64,000 nt of DNA from Hymenopellis radicata (Eukaryota; Basidiomycota; Agaricomycetes; Agaricales; Physalacriaceae). The position numbers and the translations under genes are program-made. This document shows positions 1-10,452 of this stretch, piece by piece. Under the pieces are notes generated by a model. The model was not told the DNA's origin, did no database searches, and was given only the letters and a program-made list of their open reading frames with translations. Where the stretch lies: NCBI GenBank assembly GCA_015501595.1, contig JADNRX010000109.1, positions 87,472 to 151,471 of the forward strand. The letters run 5' to 3'. How positions within the stretch are numbered: the first letter of the stretch is position 1; the number at the start of each line of letters is the position of its first letter.

Positions 1-276
1 AGGAGGATGTATACGTTAGAGATGGAAGGGAATCACTTTGTGAGTTCTTCTAACGTCCTTGATGATTGCCTATTCATGCGATTGTGTTACAGGCTCATAT
101 GGATCATCCGCGCGAGTTCATGAATGTATTAGTCAAGAGTATCGAGGCTAATGTCAGGTCAAGCCGCATGTAGGCCTCCAGTACGTTGGTACACTTATGT
201 TCCATGCACGTCCATCTATCTATATTTATCATTACCTCTCATCAACACCGTCCTCGCTCGTAGCCCAAGATCATCC

Positions 277-625
277 TCAAATACAGGTAACGCCCTCGGC
301 GATTCCCATTGCCAATTCCGGCACAACGACTGCATTGAGCCTGCTCGCCGCGAAGCAGTCAATGCGTTCATGACAGGCATCCGGGGGCACACACACGAAA
401 CGATCATCCGCAACTCGCTGCAGCACCTTCTCCCGCGGAGACGCCAAACCCTCCCGGGCCGCCTTTGAACCGTCCGGTGGTCCATGGCTCAAAGATCATG
501 GCCTGTAGCGTAGGCGGCGCTTCGGAGAGAACATCGCTGAAGATGTCGACGATGTCTTCGTCCTTCAAATGTGGAGATGTGTAAGCTTTGGGCAGCTCTG
601 GATTCTCCCAGACGAGTCTGTGCAT
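277..625 (-). other. possible coding remnant, unrecognised
   Basis: Two overlapping open frames on the minus strand look partly protein-like. The upstream one contains WENPELPKAYTSPHLKDED and runs to FEPWTTGRFKGG. The downstream one contains VLQRVADDRFVCVPPDACHE and ends at a stop near 277. They share the DNA around 440-490 but differ in frame, and I find no clear GT-AG intron joining them. This could be a decayed or frameshifted gene, or two exons of a gene with an unusual junction. I do not recognise a family, and no function is proposed. Confidence 0.22.
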
Positions 626-1030
626 GACCGGCGAGGTCGGAAACGCGTAGTTACAACAAGGAACTAGCTTATTAGGAGAACGGTCAGTAAAAGTTTAAGA
701 AGGGACCTTGAAGCATGAATGGCAAGTTGTTCTAGAGCCTCCAAGGGAGTGTACAGGCGACCCGAACTTAGGAACTTGACTTGAAGTTGACGCTGAAGCG
801 CCGCTGACTGATTGGCAGCAATGAATGGACTTCAATGGATTTTCAGGTCAAAACAGACGGGATCGCCTTGAGCAAATGATGATCGACAAGAACAAATTCA
901 GGGTCTAGTCCTCAGCAGGATCGATTTTCTCAATGAGGTAAAGAATGAATGGTATTAAGGATTGGCTAACTAAAGGATCGTTATTATGGCAAGATACGCT
1001 CTCAGATACGCTCTCAGATATTAAACACGC
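626..1030. other. intergenic, nothing recognised
   Basis: About 400 bases lie between the unrecognised minus-strand remnant and the end of the AA9 gene. There is a short direct repeat (agatacgctctc, twice at 992-1018) just beyond the AA9 stop. No convincing ORF or RNA gene is seen. Confidence 0.4.
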
Positions 1031-1968
1031 TCATCCTGTGAAGACAGCAGGTCCCGGAACCTATAACAGCGTGATTGAGCATGTAGTTCAAAGAAGGAAT
1101 AGATAACCCACAGTGTATGCCGTTGGGACTGGGTTGTAAATGTTCACAGTAAGGCCGGGGTCTACAAGACACAAACGACGTTAACATCTATATGAATGGA
1201 TTCAACAGTGGAAGCCGACAAAGGGATTTACCATTGGACGACACGTATCCTGGAATGGAGACTTTGGATGGGTTGGCTGATCCACCGCCGGTTATGGCGA
1301 TCTGGGCCCAGGAGATGAACCACTGAGGTGCCCCAGCGGAATGCAGACCAATTTGCTCAATGCGGAGGAGGTACTGGGGATGGTTGTTACCAAACCAGGC
1401 AGTCACGACGCGTGAAGATACGTACTTCGCCACTGGGAACGCTGGCGGGTATGGTCGTGTTCAGTGCGCTGAGGTTGTAGTCCGTGAAGCCGAAAGGATC
1501 GAATGTAGCTCCCCATTTCGCAATCTAAACAACCAGTAAACGTCTCGTTGTCGTTCAATAATCATAAACGAACCTTGAACCAGTTGGCGCCGCTTCCATC
1601 CCACGCCGCAGCTGTAGTCGGGGCAGTCCCGAGGTAGATGGCAGCGGGCCCTTGGTGGTAGAGCGTGTTATCCAAAAGGAATCCGATCCTACTGCCAGCG
1701 GCGACAGAGACGGTCTCAGTCGCTGCTGATGGGTTCACATTGCAAGTAATGTCGGGCGACTCGACGTCGGTAACGGGAGAGTTGTTGCCGGGGGTTCGTA
1801 CGGCCGCCTTGGACAAGTTGGCACCACCACCAGTCACCAGGGTGGTCCAGATGTCTAGCGAAAGAGTGTTAACCAAGGTAGCATGCAGCGCCACAGGATT
1901 GACGAATAATGAGCGGAGACAGAGTGAGCGAGAAGGGTAATGACAGCGGATATTCCAACGAGCTTCAT
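1031..1968 (-). CDS. AA9 lytic polysaccharide monooxygenase (GH61 family), frame break at first junction
   Basis: A secreted copper enzyme that oxidatively cleaves cellulose or other beta-glucans. The start at 1968 gives a signal peptide (MKLVGISAVITLLAHSVSA) followed by His-Tyr, the N-terminal His of the copper brace. Later exons carry the family blocks VRTPGNNSPVTDV, DITCNVNP, DNTLYHQGPAAIYLG (second brace His), WDGSGANWFK, LRIEQIGLHSAG and AITGGG, and the protein ends VPGPAVFTG, as the family does. I infer introns at about 1855-1903, after WFK, after VPSGE, after YVSSN and after AYT. Two oddities follow. The axial Tyr block QFYxSCAQ reads QWFISWAQ, so Tyr becomes Phe and the disulfide Cys becomes Trp. 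The first exon (65 nt) also does not join in frame to exon 2 at the only good splice sites. It may be a diverged or decaying LPMO. Confidence 0.82.
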
Positions 1969-2004
1969 GGAGACGACTTGATGAGATAGACATGGTGAAG
2001 GAAG

Positions 2005-2014
2005 CCTTTTTATA
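2005..2014 (-). promoter_or_regulatory. TATA box of the AA9 gene
   Basis: Read on the minus strand this is TATAAAAAGG, about 37-46 nt upstream of the AA9 start at 1968. An upstream out-of-frame ATG (at 1993) lies between it and the start. Confidence 0.4.
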
Positions 2015-2645
2015 CTGCAAGACAGTGGCGCGTAGTAACAAATGCCCGCCTCAAAGCGGGAGTTTATTCCGTGGTGACAAACCCAAATAGACAAGAATGG
2101 GTGGTTATAGACCACGTCACGCAATATGAGCCTATTCCGCGGAGGGAAAGGGGAGGGAAGAGCGAAGTTGAAATGAAAGACCGAGTCCGAAGTTTAGCCT
2201 TTGAAGTTTGGACTACCCCGAAGTGACACGTTCGATCCGGTGTGGCGACATGGTAGTGAAAACCTTCGGAAGCTTCGGTAGCATTGATCGTGTTGAGTGT
2301 GGCGCAGAAGACGCCAAGACATAAGCCTCATGCAACTTACTCGACGCAGCATGGAAATGGAGCACGTTCATGCGTTCACGTCGTGCATGTGGCTTGTGGT
2401 GTTACTCCGCGCATTCCATTAAAAGTGTTCTTAGTAGCGGGAAGGGGTGGGCCAGTATTATAGACCTACTTCAAAGATAAGGATAGGTATGAATGGAACA
2501 GCGTTGAGACTCATTCGCGTTCTGGGACGAATATCAAGGCATCGTTATGATACACATTAATCCAAAGAGTCTGCAGGGTGATGGGAGGCGACGGACAACT
2601 TCAAGAAAGAGACGATAGTGTCACGTGTTCGACAACGCACCAAAT
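2015..2645. other. AA9 upstream region, no gene seen
   Basis: About 630 bases upstream of the divergently placed AA9 gene and beyond the stop of the next minus-strand gene. No coding frame or RNA is recognised. Distal promoter elements may lie here. Confidence 0.35.
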
Positions 2646-3525
2646 TCAAACCACATCCGCCGCATGATCCGCGCCGACAATTATGTACGATGCAGCTTCC
2701 TGGAGAAGAACAATGAGATTGTCTCTATCGTCAACGATATCTGGTGTTTGAACCATGAATTTCCAGTCGCTGTAATGACAGGTCCGAAAGCGTGAGTGCT
2801 TTTGAATTGCACGCAGAAAAGGTTCTGAAGCGTATTTCGGAGGAACGCTTCGCCATATATACCCTGCTATGCAGTTCGGTGGTGTGTCTGGCGGAGTCTG
2901 TGACGGCTTTAACGAGAAGGATGCAACATCGGGGTGTGAGGTAGGCAGCAGTTTCGACAATGGAGATATACGGCCATGGGATGCAGCACCTCAATATCTC
3001 TCGACCGACGACGACCATAGTTTGGTCGTAACGTCGAATCTCCATATTGTAGTTATCTCGACTAATAGTAATCATGTTGACTTAGAGCGGAAACACACTC
3101 GCGTTTCCATGTCCTAAAGAGTTGTGGCATTGCCGGACTACCGCCGAATAAATCGAGCGTCGCAGTTGTCAGCGGATCGCTAAGAAGACTGAGATGCAGC
3201 AACAGAGTAGTAGACACAAGCGCCGACTTGCACACGGGACAACCACACCCAAGCGCGGGAAACTTGCAATTGGGATTTGTCTTCGGACAGTAAATTTGAA
3301 GCACATTCCTTTCCCATAAAAGCGTGTCAAAATACAGGAAAAGACGTGCTACGGGATGGCCTGGGATAATTGATTTGCAACTGAGCGCCGTCGTGGAAAA
3401 CAACCACCTGCGAACGAGGCCGTCAACAGGAGAACTTGGATCCCAAAAGACGACAACTCACGAACAGGCGCGGCCGGTAAATTACCAAAGACGCCGGTCC
3501 TACCAAAAGGTCCAGCATCCCCCAT
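2646..3525 (-). CDS. unrecognised multi-exon gene, possible OB-fold protein
   Basis: Several open minus-strand segments join with plausible introns. A possible start at 3525 gives MGDAGPFGRTGVFGNLPAAP. An intron from a GTGAGT donor near 3460 to an acceptor near 3365 leads to a segment with FPALGCGCPVCKSALVSTT then LLLHLSLLSDPLTTATLDLF. A second intron (donor GTGTGTTTCC, acceptor ACTATTAG) follows near 3070-3105. The last segment contains SVPPKYASEPFLRAI and ends with AADVV and a stop at 2646; one more frame change is needed and I could not place it. The CxCPxC knuckle followed by 'LSDPLTTATLDLFGGSPA' resembles zinc-ribbon/OB-fold segments of replication or telomere proteins, but that is only an impression. 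Confidence 0.33.
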
Positions 3526-4126
3526 AAACCGACTAACGGGCTCAAAGTCTGCCAATGTTGATAAACAGACAGCTCTACGAGAGTCGTGAGACGGTTGCGA
3601 CGGAAGACCAGCAGGAATACATACCTCTCAACAGTATCAGACGCTATGTCTACAACCGGATTTGGCCATCATATGTTATCACTTAGGCTGACTGATAGCA
3701 TCCGTATACACACAGGCGTACTGTGAGTTGTCGTCAGCTATATAGGTACCAGGATGAAGACGTGAATCGAGACGTACGCCTGGCGGGTATCACGGTTGTG
3801 AACAAGGAGTCGATGTGGCCAAATTGCGGGCTTTATTTGGGCACTTTAGGGCAGGTCGTTTGCCAGTGATCGACGCCACAGTCGCTGCCAATCGACCGAA
3901 GTTTAGCCTCGTCAGCTCATCTGGTCAGCGTGTAGAAGATCCCCGTACTTCGAAAAGCACCGTATGGCCCCCACCTAGCCTCGTGACTCCTCCGAGATCC
4001 GGCATTCGTTCTGGATTAGGACAAGTCAAGTTCATTATCAATAAGCACGCAACACTGGATGTTGTCCCGTATTTATAGTCTCTTCTCACGCGTCGGAAAA
4101 TCATCTCTCTTCTTACTACTACCATC
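3526..4126. other. intergenic, upstream of the oxidoreductase
   Basis: Around 600 bases between two divergent genes. A plus-strand open frame at 3815-4078 has no family resemblance and is treated as chance. Promoter elements for the flanking genes are expected here, but no clear TATA box was picked out. Confidence 0.35.
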
Positions 4127-5432
4127 ATGTCGGACACTGGTTACGCGATTCTAGGTGCTGGTATCTTCGCCACTGAGGGTAAGCGCTACAATCGTTTGTG
4201 TCTACCAGACTCTCACATAAAAATGTTGCAGCCTATCTTCCTGCTTTGTCTTCTCTCCAAGGCATAACACTGAAAGCCGTCTACTCTCGATCGCTCTCAA
4301 CTGCTGAGACCTTCGCCAGCTCTCCTCTTATATCTAGCAAGCCCGCCATCTATCACGATGCGCCCGATGGTGCCGGAGGGTTGGACGCGCTCCTCGCTCG
4401 TTCGGACATCTCGGCCGTTCTGGTGATCCTGCCAATCCCGTTATTGCCATCGGTCGTGCTCAAGGCGCTCGCTGCGGGAAAGCACGTCCTCAGCGAGAAA
4501 CCTGTAGCAAAAGATGTTGCAACGGGAGTGGCTACAATCAAGGAATACAGGGAGAAATACGCGGGAAACGGCCTGGTGTGGCGCGTCGCGGAGAACTTTG
4601 AAGCTGAGCCTGCGTTCCGAAGGGTTGGGAAGTTGGTCACGGATGGTAGGTTGGGGGATATTACTGGGTTTAGGGCAGCGGTGTGGAACTTTGTGGGGAA
4701 GGATTCAAAGTACTACAAAACACCGTGGAGAACTGTTCCTGAGGTATGTGGTTCTGAAGTTCAAGCAGTCACTCAAACTGATCGTATTGATAGTATCAAG
4801 GCGGTTTCTTGGTATGTTAAACTCATTCCTTGCAAAACTGATTTGGCTGATTCTCCGATATAGCTAGATGGTGGTGTCGTGAGTTGTTCGAATGGAGTTG
4901 GCCATCATGCGTTCTAAGAAACTTTCAGCACACGATTGCAGCGATTCGCACGATGCTCCCAAAAACGCCCATTGAGCATGTATCTTCCTTCGCCTCCCTC
5001 ATCAAGTCCTACCTGCTGCCTCACGACACTATCACGGTCATCGCACGCGGAACTTCAACTCCCAATACCCAATTTCAAGGTACCCTAGACATGACCTTTG
5101 GCTTCCCGACGAAATCCCACCCCGAAACTGGTTACACCATCATCGGCACACAGGGATGGGTCAGAGTTACTTCTGAAAACAACCTCTACACGGTGAGGTC
5201 GCACTTCTTGACCAAGGATGGCGAAGAATATGAGGAGGCGGAAGAGGTTGTACAGGAAGAAAGCTGTGGCGTGGCAGTTGAACTCAAGAGTTTCTTTGGT
5301 GCTATCACGGGTACGGACGATGGACTGAGCCTCGGAGATCCGAAAGCCGCTTTGCTGGATGTCGCGTTCATTCAGGCTGCGCTTGAGAGTAATGGAGTAT
5401 TAGTGGACTTGAACGCCCTAGTAGGTTTGTAA
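4127..5432 (+). CDS. Gfo/Idh/MocA-family NAD(P)-dependent oxidoreductase
   Basis: A cytosolic dehydrogenase-like protein acting on a sugar or polyol derivative; the substrate is unknown. The start gives MSDTGYAILGAGIFATEAYL, with the GxGxF dinucleotide-binding turn near residue 10. The family motif EKPVAKDVATG (Lys of EKP) lies near residue 105, followed by GRLGDITGFRA and the C-terminal GFO_IDH_MocA_C part. Exons: 4127-4178, 4232-4743, 4794-4811, 4864-4878, 4929-5432. The coding total is 1101 nt (366 aa), usual for the family. Exons 3 (18 nt, YQGGFL) and 4 (15 nt, LDGGV) are micro-exons that together rebuild the conserved YQGGFLLDGGVH segment; all of these junctions are phase 0. The stop lies 46 bp from the convergent RNase H2A stop, so the 3' ends probably overlap. 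Confidence 0.9.
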
Positions 5433-5478
5433 AAGATTACGAAAAGGCAAATGTAAATCATGTACGTATATCTGCAAG

Positions 5479-6614
5479 TCAAAAGCTTGTAACACTCGCG
5501 AGGTGAAGGTCTTTTGCGACGCCACATCTACCTTTGTCGAGTCCCTGGGCTGTTTTGAACATGTCGATCAGGTTTTCGCCATCTTCGTCGATCCTGCACG
5601 TTTACAAGTTAAAGGATGCACACACGAAAACATCGAGAGCTTACCATTTTACTGGATGTGCGCGTTTCTCGAGAATTGTTTTGACCGTTTGCCAAGAAAA
5701 CCGAACGAGTTTTGGGAATCCAAAGACTGGACTGACAGCGGCTTGCAGCCAGTCTTTCGTGTTGGGGTCTACGAATGCGTCAAAAAACACATGAATGGGA
5801 ACCGAAAGTGAACGCGCCTGATGGATATCCAGAGCCCAAGCCAGCGGCTGGAGGGGTATAATCTGACTCCTCGAAGCACCATGTCTCTATGCAGACATCC
5901 CTGGTCTTCTTCGCAGCAACACTAGCAGCGCCGACAATCTTGTACTTGGAATCCGCCTTGGTCTCCACGGTGATCTTGATTCCGGGAAATAATTTCGTGA
6001 GGTACTCGCCGTAGTCCTTGGTTGAGCCTAAGGCGTCGACGTAAATCTAGCTAGACGTTTAACGAGTGTCACACAGTAGTTATAGACTTACTTCTGAAAG
6101 ATCTATCCCTTTGTCTAGAACTTCACGAATGAGGAGGATAGTGGCGTCCTTGGACTGCTGATTGAGATTTATCGGTGTACCCTTGAGCATGCCAGCGGAA
6201 ATATTTTGCGGACTAGGGATTTCTTGGTAGGTGTTAAGCGCTTTGTGTGAGAACCGACCTTAACACGCGCACAGCCCAACCCAAGTTCTCTTGATGAGAA
6301 CTCAGCGTTTCGTAAAGAGTGCTGCGCGTGTCGGCACTCAGTTGCTTTGAATCTTGAAAGAGGGTAAGACTGAAATGTCTGAAATATTTTCACGTCGTAC
6401 CATCAAATCCCAGTTCTCCGAGGTCGTCCTGCCATGAAGCAGGACAATATGCTACACCATAAACAAGGGGCCCGAGGACAGGACCACGGCCAGCCTCATC
6501 CACGCCGAGAATGTATGGTCCTGAAGCAGTCGGAAGCGCAGAGTGGTAGGTGTACGAGGCAGTAATGGGCGTAGAGGGGCCGGGCGTGGAGGGGAAGACC
6601 TCAGAATGTGACAT
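5479..6614 (-). CDS. RNH201: ribonuclease H2 catalytic subunit A
   Basis: A nuclear enzyme that incises RNA:DNA hybrids and single ribonucleotides embedded in DNA, working with the H2B and H2C subunits. The start at 6614 gives [13 protein letters not shown]. The RNase HII signature [17 protein letters not shown] is near residue 33 and includes the catalytic Asp-Glu. [41 protein letters not shown] and LGSGYPSDPNTKDW follow in order. The C-terminus ends VTSF, as in other eukaryotic H2A proteins. Introns fall after GFD, after RVL, after IDLSE (clean GTAAGT), after GYPS and after VKW. The GYPS intron appears to use a GC donor (CAG|GCGCGT...TAG), because only that restores the frame. The gene shares a 173-bp upstream region with the divergent RhoGEF gene. 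Confidence 0.92.
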
Positions 6615-6787
6615 TGTGGTATAAAGCAAAGAGCGCGTTGTTTACGTGTTTACGTGTTATTTGGTCCACCCGTCCTAAAAAGCTGTGCAGCATTGGAATG
6701 CGCGGTGTCGCCGGGCCGCATCGCCGAGTTACCCTTTGCTGTGAACTGCATTCTCTCTACTTTGCGGCTTGCCTACTTTCCTTTCAT
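6615..6787. promoter_or_regulatory. shared divergent promoter region (RNase H2A / RhoGEF)
   Basis: The start codons at 6614 (-) and 6788 (+) face away from each other across 173 bp, so both genes must be driven from this interval or from sequence inside the neighbouring gene. No TATA box is obvious. This is inferred from gene layout only. Confidence 0.5.
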
Positions 6788-9700
6788 ATGTACCATCAAC
6801 AGCCACGACCGCGTGTCTCCATTCAGTCCGGTGCCCGACAGCCTATCAACCCGAGCCCATCGGGATATTCACCCTACAGCTTTGAGCTGACCCCCGCTCC
6901 CCAACCGGAAGAGGAGAACTATTATCTTGCCAATCCATGGGACGGCGTTTCTCTCCCAAATCCCTACGGGGAGCGGCCCAGAGCTCAGTTCGATGGTCAA
7001 TCCAAGACGATCGCCTAGTCCCAGCAGAGCCAGTACAGTCGCTGAAACTGGCTATGTACCCCCAATCTCGTTCCCGGAGCCGCAAATATATCGGTCTGCG
7101 TCGACTAGGGCACCGAATTCGACGCTGGCGCCGTTATATCCTCATACAATTACCCACCGACACAGTAGAAGTGACATGGACGCAGATTACCTTCGAATGC
7201 AGCGTGCACCGTCCAATTTGTCACTGGCTTCGTCATACTTCCCCGAGGACAGTGACCACTCCGCTTCCGGGTCCGTTGATGTATGTTGAGCAGCTTCTCT
7301 CGACCAATCTCTGATGCCTTATCGTAGTCTCATGGGGACGTTGACTCTGTGGCAAGAGAATTGTCTGCGCAGTCGCTAGAATCTGAGGAGGGTATACGAC
7401 AGTTCCAGGCCGGCAAGTTATCAGAAAACGAACAAGAATGGCATCGTCTTGTGCCCGCTGAAGCTAGGGACGCGCTGGGAAGCAAGAAGTTCAAAGGCAA
7501 TCCGTGATGTTCGAGGTCTGCAAATCAGAACGTGATTATGTTCGCTGATTTGCAGGCCGTTCAAGATGTGCGTACAACTATTACTATTCATCAACCGTTC
7601 TAAAGGTTGGCAACAGGTTTTCATAACCCCTCTGACAAACGCCTCGCCTCCCATTATTAGCGAGCAACTACTTCCCGGTTTCATATCGGAGGTCTTTGGA
7701 AATCTATCCCAGATATTGGTGCACCACCAACGCATTCTCGCGGCTCTCTTCGATCGTCAACGAGAGCAGCACCCATTCGTCATCACTATATCCGACATCA
7801 TCCTCGATGCTACACTCAAGGCCGACTATCGTTCTTCCTACGAAACATACATTAAACACTACCCAATTGCAGAGTCACACCACCGCAAGGAGCTGAGGCG
7901 GAATGAGAAGTACAGAGCCTTCATCCAGTCTGTGTCCTCAGACCCTCGAATACGGAAACGGGATCTGATAACGTTTTTATCACGACCAGTGACGAGATTA
8001 CCCCGACTAAATCTGTTGCTTGAGCAGATCCTCAAGCTCACCGATAAAGAGACAGAGCATCCGGACTTGGAAAGCTTGCCTGTGAGCTTAGACATCTTGA
8101 AATCTTGCATCAAGAGTACACAACCTGGCATCGAAGCCGCCGAAGCAAAGGTCAAGTTTTGGGCGTTATGCGAAGGACTTGTATATCAGAAGGGCGAGAT
8201 CCTTGTCAGAGCTTTCTCTATCCCCTTCCCTTTTTTCTCGCTGACTTTTAGCAGGACATGGATCTTTATGACGATAGTAGAACACTCATATATGCCGGCC
8301 CCGTCGCTCGAAGAATTCGCTCCTCGTCGACTTGGAACGACTTGACGTTGGCCCTCTTAGACAACTTCAGTACGCATCACGTCTAACCATTAACCGACTC
8401 AAGTAACGTTACATTAGTACTCATGACTCGGGAAGAAACCAAAGCTAATGGTGTAGTTAAGAGATACATCATGTCCCGTGTAAGTGTTTATTGGCTTTCA
8501 ATATTCTCTCTCACCGGCCAAATTCATTAGCCAATACCGCTTTCCTTCCTCCGTCTCGCTTCCTTCGACGGCCTACCTGAACATCGAAAGGTGTACGATA
8601 AGGAAGGCTCAGTACTGGGCCTCCGATACCATAATGAACCGGTATACCCGTTTACGATATACCACGCCTCTAGTAAGGCGAGCAAGAGGTACACCCTATT
8701 TGTGACCAGTGATGCAGTCCGAAAGAAATGGTATAATGCCCTTGTAGACGCCATAGGTGTTCATAAAGCGCGGCAGGACGGCAACATGGTAGGTGTTCCG
8801 CTCTAGCTTACAGTCAGAATGACTAACAAGTTAACAGTTCTTCGACCCACGCACCTTGACGGATGGCTTCTTCAGAACCATTGGGTCGAGGATTAATCAA
8901 ACTTCAACATCCAAGCTGACCGGAAAAATCAGCAGCGCTGTCTCGTTCGGTTAGTACTTATGAGTAATTGTAACCCGTAAGTATTGACCATGGTTTTACC
9001 AGTAAGCGGAGGACGACCATACGTCGCAGTGGGCTGTACTGCTGGTATCTTTGTGTCGCCTCGCGGTCGGGAAGGTGATAAACCTTCATCACTTATTTCA
9101 CGTCTTATGCTAATCCTTCTGGCAGAATTTACAAAAGTGTTGAACCACATTAGTCCTCTCGCATTGGCGGCCGTGCAGACCCATCAAGACAAGACTTTCA
9201 ACAAATTCATTATTCACCACGAGTCGTCCCTCATTTCATACTCGCTCGATCTCATCGTGCATGTAAGCCAAGGACAGGCGGAGATCAAGCTCCTCAACGC
9301 TTCGATGGAGAAAATAGCTGGCCAGAACAGTAGTGTGATGTTTTTCAAGCATACACACGTTGGTTCGCGGGTTCTGAGTAGGTCACTCGCTGACGAGCAA
9401 GACGAGAGATATTGATGAATTTGTTCTTTAGTCATATACGCGTCCAAGAAACACTTCCAGGTCTCGTTGAACCTGCAAGTGCTCGAAGTCTTGGACATCT
9501 CAGAAGCTGTGATGTCTCCCAAGCGAGGACTGAAGGCCTTGCAGACACCTTCTTTCCGACCTTTTGGCGATGTGGGTAACCTTCCAAGTTGTATCCCGAA
9601 TAAATGCTGAGGAACATTTCCAGCCGGGTTATGTGCCAAAGGACGCGTACGATGTTACCACGCTGGTGAAAACAATCGGTATATGTACCAGCGACGGAAT

Positions 9701-10338
9701 CGTTATCGTCGACCCGACCAAGTGTGTACATCCTCTTTCCTTCTGCTATATTCGTCTAATTCATTTCACAGCATTGCAAAATCCGCTACCAATGTCGTGC
9801 CTGACCTATCAGACTCTTCAGCTAACATGCCAATGGCAGGTTTGAAGTCCAAAGTAGAAGGCGCGAAGCCGCTAGGTCTCGTTCGAATGGAGGCGGATCA
9901 GTTGCTGGCTGTTTATGACAGTACGTTTTTCTAGCTTTTTTTCGATCACACTGCGCTCAAAGACATGAAGCGATTGGCTTCTACATTAACCGACACGGTA
10001 TACCAGGAAGAAATTGTGGCTACATAAGTTGGGAGACGCATGCCACTTCCTTTGCATATCGAGGCAATCATGTTCTGTTGTTCTCTGACGAGTTTGTGGA
10101 GATACGACAGATATCAACGGGACGGCTGGTACAGGTCATTGAAGGACAGGCGATACGACTGCTATATTCAGGCCCTACAGCGAATTCTGATGACCCCATA
10201 CTTTTTGCTATGAAGGGCAACAAGGACGATCAAGCGGGCGTGAGCGATAAACTGTGCGAGCTGGTGGAGACGTCGGAAATCAATACTGCCCATCCGTCTA
10301 CTCCGGCGTTTGGACTATGGGACGAATGGGACATGTGA
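6788..10338 (+). CDS. Rho guanine nucleotide exchange factor, DH-PH-CNH (Rom1/2 type), with two frame breaks
   Basis: Activates Rho1-type GTPases in cell-wall-integrity signalling at the plasma membrane. A low-complexity N-terminus (MYHQQPRPRVS...) is followed by EQEWHRLVPAEARDALG, a DH domain (EVFGNLSQILVHHQRILAAL, KRDLITFLSRPVTRLPRLN), a PH domain (DMDLYDDSRTLIYAGPVARR to VRKKWYNALVDAIG) and a CNH domain (GGRPYVAVGCTAGIFVSPRG to the C-terminus WDEWDM). At least ten short introns fit. The DH entry needs two compensating single-base shifts: one base missing near 7485-7492 (before EVQRQSVMFE) and one extra base near 7544-7546 (within DYVRDLQAV). Splicing does not explain them without dropping conserved residues. 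Either two sequence errors or early decay is possible. The exon join near 6950-7000 is also uncertain. Confidence 0.85.
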
Positions 10339-10452
10339 ATGGTGTTGATACTGTATTTATATCTATGCTATTGTATCTTACCAAGTCGTTAATGAAGAGG
10401 GAACGATGACGCGTTTATCCGTTGCCTTATTCGCACTCTCTCTCCCACCACG

